Shown: positions 37,201 through 52,200 of the stretch, piece by piece | How positions within the stretch are numbered: the first letter of the stretch is position 1 | How the letters are laid out: each line of letters starts with the position of its first letter | Translations under genes and position numbers: made by a program | The notes under the pieces: generated by a model | What the model saw: the letters and a program-made list of their open reading frames with translations, nothing else | Databases searched by the model: none | Told to the model about the DNA's origin: nothing | DNA from: Cymodocea nodosa | Lineage: Eukaryota; Streptophyta; Magnoliopsida; Alismatales; Cymodoceaceae | Assembly: GCA_036874045.1 (NCBI GenBank) | Contig: CM072346.1 | Span: 13,430,001-13,494,000 of the forward strand | Length of the DNA stretch: 64,000 bases | Reading direction: 5' to 3'

Positions 37201-40200
37201 ATCATTGTTTGATTGCTTCATATTCTTCAATGAACATTGTTTTGGGTTAATTGATAATCAACAAATGATGGGTAAATGAAATGTAAAATGTATTGACTAT
37301 AGGGGTATTGATTGTGTGAATTTTATGTGGTTTATTCTTAGTGTCCTATTTAAAATCTATCATAAATGAGAAAAATTAGAAAGCCACATTGACTATAAAT
37401 AAATGTTGTGGAATGAAAATAACTAGATTTATTATGAAATGTGTACAAATGGAAATAATTAAAAGTTAAATGATAAATGTTATAATTGACTTTAAGTAGA
37501 GACTCATAAATTAGCTTAATGAAATGGCATTGTTGAATTGCCACTTAATGAATGTTAATTTAATAAAATTGTTGTAATTATTTACATTATATTGAATGTT
37601 TCAAATGTAATACACTTTAAGTAACTTCTATAGTTTTATAGAGTTTCCTACTTTCTTGACATTCTTGATAGTAACATGGGTGTGGGTGGCAGTCTTGTAT
37701 GTTGTAGTGATTATATGCTTGGATGGCATGTTGGTTCTGCATTGAGAGATGACAATGTTATTTGGAGGAAGATGTACAAAGATAGAGGATGACACTAGAT
37801 AGATGAAAATGAAGTGAGCCTAGGGAGTTTGTTGGTTGGGGGTGGGGGCATTTGTAATCGGAATAGGAAAAGCCAGCAGGAGGAAGGGGGTGTTTGTAAT
37901 CATAGCATGGAGGAGGTTGCATTAGTAATGGTGGAGTGTGGGGAAGAGGAGTGGAATCATTATTGAATACATAAGTCACGGAATTTGACAACTGCATAGC
38001 GTACACAAGTTATGTTGAATCTATTATTTACAAACCCATAATTTGAAGAGATCATCGATCAGATTATTTACTAAGTATGAGTCAAAGGTGAACGAAAAGT
38101 GCAAATGGTTGAGAGTATTGTCCATGGCTATTGCTAGAGTTGTATTTGAGTTATTATTAGTCTTATTTAGTCATTTGTCAAATTCAGGTTATTGGATATT
38201 TGTCTTGGATTATAAGAAGCTTTATATATATGTACTGATTTGATCATTAATGAATAATCACAACATTTGATTCCAATGTCACATTGTACTAGGAGAAATC
38301 TAAGACCCACTACAAAACCCTAGCAACTGCCAGCGCTCATACCACTGCCCAACATCATCAATCATGAAGGTTTGCCTCTCCTCCACTGCTGCCAGCCAGG
38401 TTGGGTGCTCTAGCTACCCGCTGGTTTGCTTCTCAAAGGAGTTTAACATTAGCACAGTCCCCCTAGTAGTTTTTAAATGTGCTTTTCATTAGTAGATTGG
38501 TTCTCTGGGTCCTTTATGTCTATCTAGCGGTCTGTCCTTTTAATTTTCTTCTATGAGCTTCATGTGGTATTTGTATCCACTGGGAATTTCTTTTTTATGC
38601 TACATGTATTTTGCTTGACCTATCAACTGTATACCATCATAATACTAAATTTATGAATTGTTTCTTATTTTTGTTGCTGTTGAATCATAAGTTCGGTATC
38701 ACCTTGATGAGGATCCAAAGACATTGAAATTGATCCCTATTCCTCTTCTTGATGAGAATGGCTCTGTATTGCATTATGCAAAAATTAGTCTTTCACCTGA
38801 TGGTAAAATTTTGGCTGCAACCTGTGGTTCAACCTTGCAATGGCTCTGTGTTGAGACTGGAAAGGTTTTGGATACAGCTGATAAAGCACATGAAGGTGCG
38901 TGCTTTTTCGCAATTTAAATATTCATTTATCTTTACCACTGTGCATTTATTGCTATTAGATATCCTGCAGATTATGGAAGTTAATTTATATTATGAAAAG
39001 AAATTATTCATTTGTCAAAATTGCATAATGGGGCCCTAGGCATTTTATTCTATGGGTGGAAGCTGGTTTTTGAGAGTACTTGTAGAAGCTACCTTCTAGA
39101 CTCTGATCTAAAACTTGTTTGGTAAATAGAGCACGTTGCATAATCTCACTAAGGTTAGCATGGAATTTACAAAAATAATAGCATATCTTGTAAATGTTAA
39201 TAATTTTGTGGGTAGTATTAGTAATGATCGTAGGTAAACAAGGAAATAATGTTCTTTATAACTAACTTTTACCAGAAATCTAGAAGTAGGTTGTGGCATT
39301 AGACGTCTGTGGAAAAGGTCTCACTGTTGAGAATTTGTAGGGTCTTTAGAAGTTGCTCAAAACTATAGCCTATAGCAAACAGGGCCTAATTCTATTTGTC
39401 TTCTCCACGTGAAAGCAATACCAGGTCTAGTTATTTAAATGTAAATGATTCTTCTCAAATGAAGGGAAAAAATGAAACATTCAGATAAAGTTTACTAAAA
39501 ACTAATATTATGTTAATAGAAAAACTTGTTCAAGTATGTAAGTGAGTTCAACTGGTTTGATTGCTAAAATTGGTCTGAATATTTTTTGTTAGCTCGGTGA
39601 ACTTCTTAGGTTATAAGTTAAAATGTTCAATCAATTACGTCTTGAAATAATTTTAACAAATTCAGCCAATTAGACTACGCTGTTACAATGCACGCCAAAT
39701 TACATGCATCCATATTCTTATGATAAATTTTCAATATAAAATTGGTTGGAAATCAATTCCTACATTCATATTGATCTTCCATAATCTTAGGAGGTTAAAG
39801 GGATTAGGGTAGAGGAAGAATTAATTAGTTAGGAAAGGAGAATTAATTAGTGTAGAAGAAATTAAAAAAAGTAGAGAGGTTTGAAATTACTTGTTTAGGA
39901 ATTGTGAGAAAAGATTTAAATTTATATAATTTAATTGAGGATTTAACTATAGATGAAATATATGAAACATAAAGGATTTATGTAGTCAACCTCATATAAT
40001 GGGATTATGACTTGGGTTATTTTTGTTGTATATTTATCTTCCACAGCCAATACTATCTTTGCTCAGTTTATCTGGACATTATCATGCCAGCTCATTTCCA
40101 CTCCCAAAACTCAGTTATTTTTTGAAAACCAGTGAACAAAGACAGTTATAATTAAGACAAAGGAAAAAGATAAAGGACTATACTAAGCAGTCCAAAACCA

Positions 40201-43200
40201 GAAAAGACCCTTCCAATTGGACCAAACACGTTCTCTTCCTTGGAAAACTCTAGCATTGTGTTCTTTCCATCTATGCTGCCAGATTGCCCATGGCAACTGG
40301 CCCCAATGCCCTTACATTTCCTATGAATCTTCCTGCAGTCCAGTCATATTTCCCAAAATGACTCCAAGGAATCAACTTTGTACTAATTGGAGCCCTATAG
40401 TGCTAGCCGCTAACTCTCAATGGTGCAACTGAAGAAGAGATGCCAGATAGCTTCTAATTAAGCAGAAGCTGCACCCAGATGGTTAAGTGCCAACCTCTCT
40501 TTTTAGGGTGGTTTTAGTAATTAAGCACACACACACGTCCTTTGTGAACCAACATAAAAACAGAATTTTAGTTGGCATGTGCCTGTTCCATCTTTGTTTA
40601 CCATTTTGTGTGCCAAGTTCACCGAATAGCAGCACTCACTGTCCCAGAGCCACTTATACTCAACTGACATTTGATTCACTTGAGCTGGAACCTTGTTCTT
40701 ACAGTGTCAAGAGGATCAGTAAACTATTGGGTCTCATGCTCCGTCAGATTTCTTTGTAGAATAAATTCCCAAGAACTTCTATCTGCATGCCACCTTACAG
40801 CCTGTATAACCGTAGTGTCTTGTCTACTAGACGTATTATGTTATTAGTTGATATATTATGTTATGTGTGTATTTAACAGGATAATTGGATATCCATTTAT
40901 ATTCAAACCTTATATATGTTTTTGTAATCGCTTGCTAATCTAATTGCAAGATAATTTCCTCTCTTCCTTTCTATATGGTGCCAGAGCATTGGTTGAAAGA
41001 TTTAAACAAAACAAGTCAGTTGCCACCCCTCACCACATTTTTAGCTGATGGCAACTCTCCAACACAATCATGTAAACAAAGCAAATTCATATACCCATAT
41101 CTGAATCTGTATCCATTTAATATCTGGATAATTCAAATCCGTGCAATTAATATTTGGTAACTGTTTGAACATCTGAATTCACATCTGATGAGGAAGAGGG
41201 TTGGTTTGACCCGTAGAACTAAGCAAAGAGTGTACTTGTTTAAGATAACATTTCTCAAGGATTGGCGCATCTGGTGACGAAGTTTGAGTTCTCTATTCTA
41301 TGACATTATCAACTTGAACATTCATCTCATGATAAGCTTTAATAGACATTGCCATGGGTTCCCATTTTAGGTTTTGATTGTAAGTCTTGTAAGTGAGGTA
41401 AGCATCATTGTGTTACCTTTCATTGGTAATGTCTTGTGTTGAGTCAATGTCTTTTTGATATAAGCCATTGTGATATTTGAGGTTCTGCTATAAAGTCTCA
41501 TTTATTGGTGATTATCATTATCATATTGTGTTTGCATATGATTTCTCTAGGGTACCTTGGGTTTACATGTTAAAAGATCGTCAAAATGTCCTAAATGTTA
41601 TCAAACTCTATCTTGATGAAATAAAAAATGTGTTTTCTGTTATTTCAAAACTTTTTTGTACCAATAATGCATTGAAATTTACTGAATTAGCTATGAATCT
41701 TACTGTGCTTCTTTGGGAATCATTCTTCAAACTACTTGTGTTCATACCTCTATGCAAAATGATATTACTGAGTGTAAATATTGACATCTTCTTGATGTTA
41801 CTTGTACACTTATGTTATGTATATAGGTTTCCACTTATTTATGGTCAAATGCAGTCATAACTATTATCTAAGGTTTACACGTTGAAAGATCATCAAAATG
41901 TCTTAGATGTTGTCAAACTCTATCTTGATGAAATAAAAAATGTGTTTTCTACTGTTCCAAATTTTTTTTGTACCGATAATACATTAGAATTTACTCAATT
42001 AGCTATAAATCTTACATGCTTCTTTGGGAATCATTCATCAAACTATTTGTGTTCATACCTCTATGGAAAATGGTATTGTTGAGTATAAATATCGACATCT
42101 TGATGTTGCCCATACACTCATGTTATGTATATAGGTTTCCATGTATTTGTAGTCAAATGCAGTCATAACTATTGCCCATCTAGTTATTTATATATTGTCA
42201 TCTCTATTAAGGAGAGAGATTCCTTTGAAGTGTGTCTCTCCTAACTTTAAGTTATTTACTCTTCCACCTAAAGTGTTTAGTTGTATTGTCTTGGTTTATG
42301 ATGTAACTCTTGATCTTGATAAATTAGCTCATCGATTAATTAAATTTGTATTTGTTAAATATTCCTACACCTACAAAGGATATTGGTGTTATCATCCTTC
42401 AATACATCGATACTATGTGTTTGTTGATATTACCTTCTTTGAGTCTATTTCAATTTTTGACTCTCAAAATCAGGTATTTGATTGTAGTCTTGTTTCCTTG
42501 CTTGTGCCTATTGATATGCATACAATAGGTAGAAACTTATCTTTACAACCAAAGCATTAAACCTCACCTCCTTTGTAGGTATATTATTGACAGTGAGAAG
42601 TATATCCTAAGCCACAACCATCTCCACCTACTGACATAGGTTTAGTTTAATTGATTGAGTTACCAGATTCACCAAGCCTTCTAAGCTTCTCATTGCCTTT
42701 CACAATGGTAAACATACTACACAACCCATACCATTTCAAATTTTATGTCTTATCATTGCCTCCATCTTTTTTTTCGCACATTTGCTTTATCCCTCTTGTC
42801 TAAAAGGTTGTTAGTGCATAATGGAAAATTATGATGGAAAGGAAAAAGAAAATTTTGATGGAAATGAAAAGGAAAATTCTGACAAAAGTTTAGTGCACGA
42901 GGGAAAGTTCTAACGGAAATTATAAGGAAGGGTTAGTGTATGACGGAAAGGAAATGATGAAAAGAAAGAAATCAATCAATAATAATAATAAAAGGAGGAA
43001 TACATTTGTCCAAAAATACAAACAATCAAATTCAAATATTACAAATAATATTTAGGCGATAGTACAAATACATCTCAATTCAAATATTACAATACTAAAT
43101 AATATTAAATAGTTTTTCCATCTTATATTGTCGTCATCATATTATCGCATATCTTATCTGTCATTTCTTTTCTTTGTTCTTGAGTCATTCCAACCTGTGC

Positions 43201-46200
43201 ATTGTTTTCTATATGTATCTCCCTTGTTGGTTGTATGCTATTAATAATATTTAATTCTTCCAACTTATCTTGCATGTCTTCAAGTAAATCTTCTTTATCA
43301 ATTTTACGAATGAAATTATGAAGCAAAAAACATGAGATGATAATTTTCACTTATATTTTATATGGATATAGCATTTGACCACGTAATATTGAGAATCGAT
43401 ATTTCACAACTCCAAACATGTGCTCAATAACTATTCTCAGTTGTGAATGTCTATAGTTGAAATTTTCTACAGTATTACAAGGAACTCTATCATTAATATA
43501 ATCAGATAGATGATATCTTACACCTTGATATGGACAATTATATTCTGGTCGATTTGGATATCCAACATCAACTAAGTAAAACTTACCTAGATAAAAAAAA
43601 AATTGGTATGGTGATGTCTTCATAACTTCTAGAAGTAGAAAACACATTTACATGGTGGAATTTGAAAATCATTAGGTCTAGTAATTGCATCTTGGAGAAT
43701 AAGAGCATCAGCAGCTGATCCTTCTCAATCAACTAAAATATATATAAATTTCATATCAAAATTACATGCTGTCATTACATTTTGAGCTAATTCACCTTTA
43801 TTGTTCCTAAATCTTGCTGTTTCTTGTCTGTAAATAATTGCTTTGATATGTGTACCATCAATAGCTCTAATACAATCCTATAAACATGTATTTTTATTTT
43901 GATATTGATTAAAATAACATTAAAGATAAGAAAACTACAAAAGTGTGGAAATATATCTTAAAATATGGGTACACATTTGAGTCTTGACAAATTCAACTTG
44001 ATGTTTCAGACAAAGGTCTTACTAGAAGAATATGATTTAGTCATAATACAACATTCAAGACTTCATTAAAGTATTTACTAACTGTACAACTTGATTGACT
44101 AAATCATTCTGTAGTTACTTCGTACCTTTGATTTTGCTCAACTGTCATAAGGAACATGGCAAACTTTTCTTATACATTGATATTGTTGGTATCTTTTAGG
44201 ACTTCTTCCCTCATTAATTCACAAAAACCTTTGAAAACACTTTGACTCATTCTATAAATCTTTCGACAATTGTAAACTTGATATGGTAAAGAATGATCTA
44301 GTAATCTTCTTATATAATCTGCGTCTTCTTTACTATAAATACGACTTGTATTTGAAAATGAAGTTGAAGTACTTGCAATCCCTGCTAAAATATTTCAAAA
44401 AGCAAATAGACGTCTTTGCCTTCTTCTAGCATGTTCTTCCTCTTCTTTAAATAACATCAATGTGTCATTTACTAGTTTGTCAAAATCCTCTTCAAAATTC
44501 ATCGTCACCTACAAAATTTCATGTTCAAACATATTATAAAGTTGTAATACAAATGAACATACTACATGAAATCATTACACAATTAATAGAATATAACAAA
44601 ATATGATAAACAAACATACGACATAATATCATTCTACATTTTAAGTCCAAACAAAAAGTACATGACATCAAACATCTAATACAAAAAAAAACATGTAAAC
44701 CATCTTTAGTCTTTCATCTTTTTTAAGTGAAACCTTAATCATCTTTATCGCATTTCTTTTGGAATTGACAGAAATATTTTACTAATTTCTTGCTTTTGGA
44801 ATAATTGAGTAGCAATAGCTTCATCTAAAAAAAATTGAGACTTCTTTTGCCATGCAAACATTTCCTTTCGTATGTCAACCATCTCCTTTTGTATGTTAAT
44901 CATCTCTTTCATTTGTTCATTACGTACCTTACTATTACCAGTATCTTGTTTACACAAAGTAAGAAAATCTCATGATGTATCTTTCAAATATTCTGTTATC
45001 ATTTATTGAAATTCTATATGAAGGCGTGCTCGCTTCCCTTTTTTCCTCTACTCCAATGAAGTATGTGCACTTCCTCTTGTACTAGGAAATATGTCAGAAT
45101 CGATGTCCATTCCATCTTGTGTAATGTCTAGAGTAAATGTATCTGGAACTTAAGTGTTTAGTACAATATTTACTTCTTATGTCTGTCTAGACATATTTCC
45201 ACTAATCATAGTATTTTCAAAAATTAACTGCAATTGCTCATAAATCAAACATGGTTTTCTTATGCAACTTTCATACTCTGGATGTGCCTACAAAAAATTA
45301 CAATATATATTAAAAAAAAAAATTACATAAATTAATAATCTTAAAGTATATAAGTAGAAATCAAATCTTAATAAACTTCTTCCATATCTCTTCATCTATG
45401 TCAGTATATCCTTGTATGAAATTCCATCCCCATCCACTTTAATTTGTAATTTTGGAGTAGTTACGATAAATTTGTCTCTATGTCTTTAGGTGACTTTCCA
45501 CATTCTTTTTTGTAATACATGCATTTCTTCTATTATTGTATTTTTCAATTATTTCATCTCAAGTGCTCCCTTTTATTTTACCATCTTGGGTTTTTTTATT
45601 TCCTTCATTTAACAGTTCTGACAAAATATCTAAAAAGAATGCATCTGCATCAGCATTCCAAGTCATATAACTTCGTCCTCCATTACCCCTTTCTCTTTCA
45701 GGAGTAACCATTTACTACATGAGAATAAATATTAATAAAGGATAACAAAAAATATTTTCATATGAATACATAAAGATAATGACAATAGAATCATAATAAT
45801 GTTCAAGTAATCCTGCAAAGGTTACATTTGAGTAAATAAATAGTTGTAAATTATTATATTTAGGCAAGATTAAAGATAATATCATGATAATCAAGTATTG
45901 AAGCTTCATATATGACCATAAATGGTACACAAAATTGAAAAAATAGAAATATTATAGCATCCCTTAATAATACATAGTACAACAAAAAAGACTTTCTTTT
46001 TCTCCACTTGATTGTTTTATAATAAAACAATAGAATCATTTAAGTAGAAAGAGAGAAGCAACATTACATTTCCTTATTGAACACATATCCAACAAGTACC
46101 AAATTAAAACAAGTTCATGAATGGCTTGGAAACAGCTGTACCCATAAATCCATATGAAATTCCTTTTTTTGCTAATTATGCATGCACACACACATCGTTG

Positions 46201-49200
46201 TTGAGTTTTAGAAGATAGAACACAATGACATCTATACATATGTATTTATATTAAAAGATTGAATTGAAGTCTTTGATATTTTTCATAGTTTTTTACATAT
46301 TGTTATTAAGAAAATCTTAGGAAACTACAAAATTGTGATCAAATTCACTGTGAACGTACATGACATTAGTAAAAGGGAAAGTTAATATGCCAATAAATTA
46401 TAAAAGAGTGCAAATTATATATACTAGGGACATCATTGGCCATCAATCTATCAAAAAGCATATAATAGAATTATCATATAAAAATTTATTCTAAGAGTAC
46501 CAAATGAATAAATCATGTTGATAGACTAAGTAGGCAAAAATTACATAAAAATCATTCTTTCATTCAGTATCTAGAGCAATGGACTCTTAAACTTCTAGAA
46601 CTGCATTAACCTTAAGGTTGGGAGAAAACCTTGCATAATTCTTAAAATTTCTGTAAATTAAACACTCTGTAATCAAGTAATGAAGTTTCATGTAATCAAG
46701 TTTCATAAGAGCACGCAAGCTTCAATCATCAAATAACATTACTTATGCAAAAAAGGATGTTCAAGGAAGATGTTGATGATTTGGAACTAATGCTGTTAGA
46801 GATGAACAACCAGAAGAAGCCTTTGATTTGTGTACAAGTAGACGAAAAAAATGTCGTGAAGGGGATCAATGTTGTTTGGGAAAATACATGCAACTTTGCA
46901 AGATTTGAGATCAAAACTTGTTTCAAAGGGTACCAACGATGTGAAGATAACTAATGTCGCGATAAAGATCAGAGCGACGAGGAAAAGCATATGCAACGAG
47001 GAAGCTCTTATAGCAAATGCGATGATTCAAAGGGGACTGATGCTCTCTATAGATGCAATGAGGAAGATCTAGGTGCAAATGCAGGAGGAAATCTGGTGAT
47101 TTTGTGAAGAAGTCATTGATTTTGATGGAAGAAGAACCTTAAGTTCAAGAGAGGGAGGACAACGGTGGCTTTGGGCGATAGTGGCAGCTTTAGGCAATAG
47201 TGGTGGCTTTAGGCAACAGTGGCAGCTTCAGGCGACAACGGTAGCTTCGGGCGACAATGGCGACTTCAGGCGATGGTGGTGGCTTCAGGCGACAGCGGCG
47301 GCTTCGGGCGACAATGATGGCTTCAAGCGACAGTGGCAACCTTCGAGCGACAATAGTAGCTTCGGGAGACAACAGTAACTTTGGGCGAGGGCGATTTTGA
47401 CACAAGGAGGTTCCAACAGTGCTGCGTGCAGGAGGTTTCTGCGAGGGCAAGGGCGAGTGTGAGGGTAACCAATTTTCACACTTGCCCTTGCCATCGTGGA
47501 AACCTCCTACATGCAACATCATCGAAACCTCCTCGCATCAAAATCGCCCTCGCTCGAAGTCGCCGCTGTCACTCAAAGCTACCGTTGTCACCTAAAGGTT
47601 GCCACTGTCGCTCGAAGCCGCCGCTGTCGCCCAAAGCCGTCGTTGTCCTCCCTCTCTTGAAATCAAGGTTCTTTTTTCATTAAAATCATCGACTTCTTCA
47701 CGAAATCACTGGATTTCCTCTTGCATTTGCGCCTAGATCTTCCTCATTACATACGTAGAGAGCATCAGTCCCCTTTGAATCATCGCATTTGTTATAAGAA
47801 CTTCCTCATTGTATACGTAGAGAGCATCGATCTCTTTTGAATCATCACATTTGTTATAAGAGCTTCCTCGTTGCACATGCTTTCCTTCGTTGCAACATCA
47901 CTCATTTTCGCATCGTTGGTACCCTTTGAAACAAGTTTTGATCTCAAATCTTACGAAGTTGCATGTGCTTTCTCAGACAACATTGATCCCCTTCACGACA
48001 TTTTTTTCGTCTACTTATGCACAAATCAAAGGCTTCTTTTGTTGTTTGTCTCTAAGAGCGTTGGTTTCAAATCATCAGCATCTTCTTTGAACATCCTTTT
48101 TTGCATAAGTAATGTTATTTGATAATTGAAACTTGCATGCTCTGACTCTCTTGGAAAAATTGTGTTCTGAAACTTGCGTGCTCTTATGAAACTTCATTAC
48201 TTGATTATAGAAGTATCTAATTTACAAAAAATTTAAGAATTATGCAAGGTCTTCTCTCAACCTTGAGGGTTGATGCGATTTTAAAAGTTTAAGAGTCCAT
48301 TGCTTTAGATACTGAACGAAAGAATGTGGCTTGAATGAAAGGATGATTTTTATGTAACTCTTGTCTACTTAGTCTATTAACAGGATTTATTCATTTGGTA
48401 CTCTTAGAATAAATTTTTATATGATAATTCTATTATATGTTTTTTGACAAATTGATGGTCAATGGTGTCTCTAATATATATAATCTGTATTCTTTTATAA
48501 TTTATTGACACATTGACTTTTCCTTTTACTAATGTCATGTACGTTCACAGTGAATTTAATTCACAGTTTTGTAGTTTCTTAAGATTTTCTTAATAACAAT
48601 ATGTTAAAAACTATGAAGAAGATCAAAGACTTTAATTCAATCTTTTAATACAAATACATATGTATCGATGTCATCATATTCTATCTTCTCAAACTCAACA
48701 ACGATGTGTGTGTGCATGCATAATTGGCAAGAAAAGGAATTTCATATGGATTTGTAGGTACAATTGTTTCCAAGTCATTCATGAATTTGTTTTAATTTGG
48801 TGCTTGTTGGATATGTGTTCAATAAGGAAACGTAGTGTTGCTTCTCTCTTTCTACTTAAATGATTCTGTTGTTTTATTATAAAACAATCAAGTAGAGAAA
48901 AAGAAAGTCTTTTTTGTTGTATTATGTATTATTAAGGGATGCTATAATATTTCTATTTTTTCAATTTTGTGTACCATTGATGGTATAACCATTTATGGTC
49001 ATGTATGAAGCTTTAATATTTGATTATTATGACATTATCTTTAATCTTGCTCAGATATAATAATTTGTAGCTACTTGTTTACTCGAAGGTAACTTTTGTA
49101 AGATTGCTTAAACAATATCATGATTCTATTGTCATTATCTTTATGTATTTGTATGAATTTTTTTTTATTGCCTTTTATTAATATTTATTCTCAAGTAGTA

Positions 49201-52200
49201 AGTAGCTACTCCTGATAAAGGAAGAGGTAACGAGGACAAAGTTATATAACTTGGAATGTTGATGCAGATGCATTCTTTTTAGATATTTTGTCAAAAGTGT
49301 TAAATAAAAGAAATAAAAAAATCCAAGACATGGAGAAATAAAAAAATCCCAAGATAAAAGGAAGTACTTGGGATGAAATAGTTGAAAAATACAATAATAG
49401 AAGAAATGTGGAAAGTTACCTAAAGACATGGAGACAAATTTATCGTACCTACTCTAAAATTGAAAATCAAAGTACATGGGGATGAAATTTTATACAAGGG
49501 TATACTAATATAGATGAAGAGATATAAAATGAGTTTATTAAGGTTTGATTTCTACTTACATACTTTAAGATTATTAATTTATGTAATATATATTTTTTAA
49601 TATATATTATAATTTTTTGTAGGCACATCTAGAATGTGAAAGTTGCAAGGGAAAATCATGTTTGATTTATGAGTAATTGTAGTTAATTTTTGAAGGTACT
49701 ATGACTAGTAGAAATATGTCTAAACAGGAAGAAATAGATATTATATTAAATACTCAAGTTCCAGATGCATTTACTCTAGACATTACATAAGATGAAATTG
49801 ACATCGATTTGACATATCTCTTAATTTAGGAGGAATTGCATATGCTCTATTGGAGTAGAGGAAAAAAGAAAAGTGAGAATGCCTTCATGTGGAATGTCAG
49901 CAAATGATAGTAGAATATTTTAAAGATACATCATGAGGTTTTCTTACTTTGTGTGAACAAGTTACTGCTAATGGTGAGGTATGTAATGAACAAATGAGAG
50001 AGATGACTAGCATACAAAAGAAGATGGTTGACATATAAAAAGAAATATTAGCATGGAAGAATGAAATGTTTGCATGACAAAAGAAGTCTCAATCTTTTTT
50101 AAATAAAGCTATTACAGCAATATTTGAGATTGAAGATCTATCTATGACTGATCAATATAAAATTACTCAATTATTTCAAAAGCAAGAAATTAGTAAAATA
50201 TTTCTGTCAATTCCAAAAGAAATGCGATAAGGATGGTTAAAGTTTCACTTAGAAAATATGGAAGACTAAAGATGGTTTACATTTTTTTTTTGTATTAGAT
50301 GTTTAATATCATGTACTTTTTGTTTGGACTTGAAATGTGGAATGCTATTATGTCGCATGTTTGTTTATCATATTTTGTTATGTTCTATTAATTGTATAAT
50401 GATTTCATGTAGTATGTTCATTTGTATTACAACCTTGTAATATGTTTGAACATGAAATTTTGTAGGTGACGATGAATTTTGAAGAAGATTTTGATGAACT
50501 AGTAAATGATACATTGATGTTATTTAAATAAGAGGAAGAATATGCTAGAAGAAGGTGAAGATGTCTATTTACTTTTAACTGACAATTTTCTATTTGAAAA
50601 TTTCAACTATAGACATTTACAATTGAGAATAGTTATTGAGCGAATGTTTGGAGTTGTGAAATATCAATTCTCAATATTACGTGGTCAAATGTCATATCCA
50701 TATGAAACACAAGTGAAGATTGTCATTGCATTTTTTTACTTCATAATTTCATTTGTAAGATTGATAAAGAAGATTTACTTGAAGATATGCAAGATAAATT
50801 AGAAGAGTTAAATATTATTGATAACATACAACTAACAAGGAAGATACATATGGAAAGCAATGCACAGGTTGGAATGACTAAAAAACAAAGAAAAGAAATG
50901 ACAGATAAGATGTATGACAATATGATGATGACAATGTAGAATGGAAGAACTATTTAATATTGTAATATTTGAATTGAAATGTATTTGTACTATCGCCTGA
51001 ATATTATTTGTAATATTTGAATTTGATTGTTTGTATTTTTGGACAAATGTATTCTTTCTTTTATTATTATTATTGATTGATTTCTTTTTTTTTCATCATT
51101 TCCTTTCCGTTATAAACTAATCCTTCCTTATAATTTTCATTAGAACTTTTCGTTGTGTACTAAACCTTGTCAGAATTTTCATTTTCCTTTGCGTTAGAAT
51201 TTTTTCTTTTCTTTTTCATCAGAATTTTTTTTTTCCTTTCTGTCAAAATTTTCCGTTATGTACTAACGGCCCCAAAGCTTCCGACGGAAATAGCAAATGA
51301 AGCTTTTATATGGATGGAAATGTGTGGAATTCCTTTCCGTCAATTAGTATGCATACTAACGACTTACAAAAGGAATGTTTAAACTTTCATTTCCTTTCCA
51401 TGAATTCCTATGTGCACTAACCTCTCTTGCTTTAGAGTCATTTCCTATCAATTTTGAATTTCTGAAGCAGAATGGTATTTACAAGCTCACTTTATTACCA
51501 AGGATTTTAGAAAATCATGCAATTTCCTAGATATCGAGTTTGCATATTATAAAAGAAATATACTTCTCACTCAAAGAAAATATGCATTAGACATTCTGCA
51601 AAAAACTAGACCATGGGGTGTAAATTCGAAAAGTACTCCAGTAGAATAGAATTCTCAAATTTAAGATAATACAACTAGTCTATTGAAGTATCCTAACAGA
51701 TACTATACACTTATTGGAAAGCTAATATATCTCATGGTTACTCAATCGGATATTTTATATGTTGTCGATCTTGTCTTAATTTATGCATGAATCGAGAAAA
51801 GTTCATTGGCAATGTGCTCTACGACTACTTGTTTGTATCAAAAAGGCGTGTAGTAAAGGTATAGTCTATTTTGGACATGGTCATCCAGAAGTTCAAGTAT
51901 ATTCAAATTTTGGCTACACTGATGATTGAATAGATCATAAGTCTACTTTTAATTATTGCATGTATGTTGGAGGTAACTTGGTAACTTAGAGAAGTAAAAA
52001 GTAGAATGCTATCTCAAGTCTAGCACTAAAGTAAAGTATAGGTCCATATCTCAAACTACAAGTAAGTTGATGTAGATAAAAATATATTGACAAAATTACA
52101 GTTGCTAGTATAGGTTTCTATGAAGATGTATTATGATAATCAAGTTGTCATTTATATTACTCAAAATACAACTTTTTATGAATTGACAAAATACATCGAA

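Larger units (their letters stand above)
42808..51273. repeat. Giant palindrome built from PIF/Harbinger transposon sequence
   Basis: The left arm runs from 42808 to about 47460 and the right arm from about 47475 to 51273, reverse complements of each other with a symmetry centre near 47468. Outer ends: GTTAGTGCATAATGGAAAA on the left, and on the right the complement of GTTAGTACATAACGGAAAA. Both arms contain Myb-like and DDE transposase remains. The right arm lacks about 0.9 kb of the transposase present in the left (43470-44410) and part of the central 19-bp array. Conceptual translation of 46036-46239 (minus) and 48660-48863 (plus) differs at 12 of 67 residues, so the arms are similar but not recent. 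It splits a copia relic inside intron 8 of the TBL2-like gene. Confidence 0.9.

Noticed and set aside
47181..47683. Open frames on both strands across the palindrome centre
   Set aside because: They come from the 19-bp repeat, which shifts frame with each unit; there is no protein signal.
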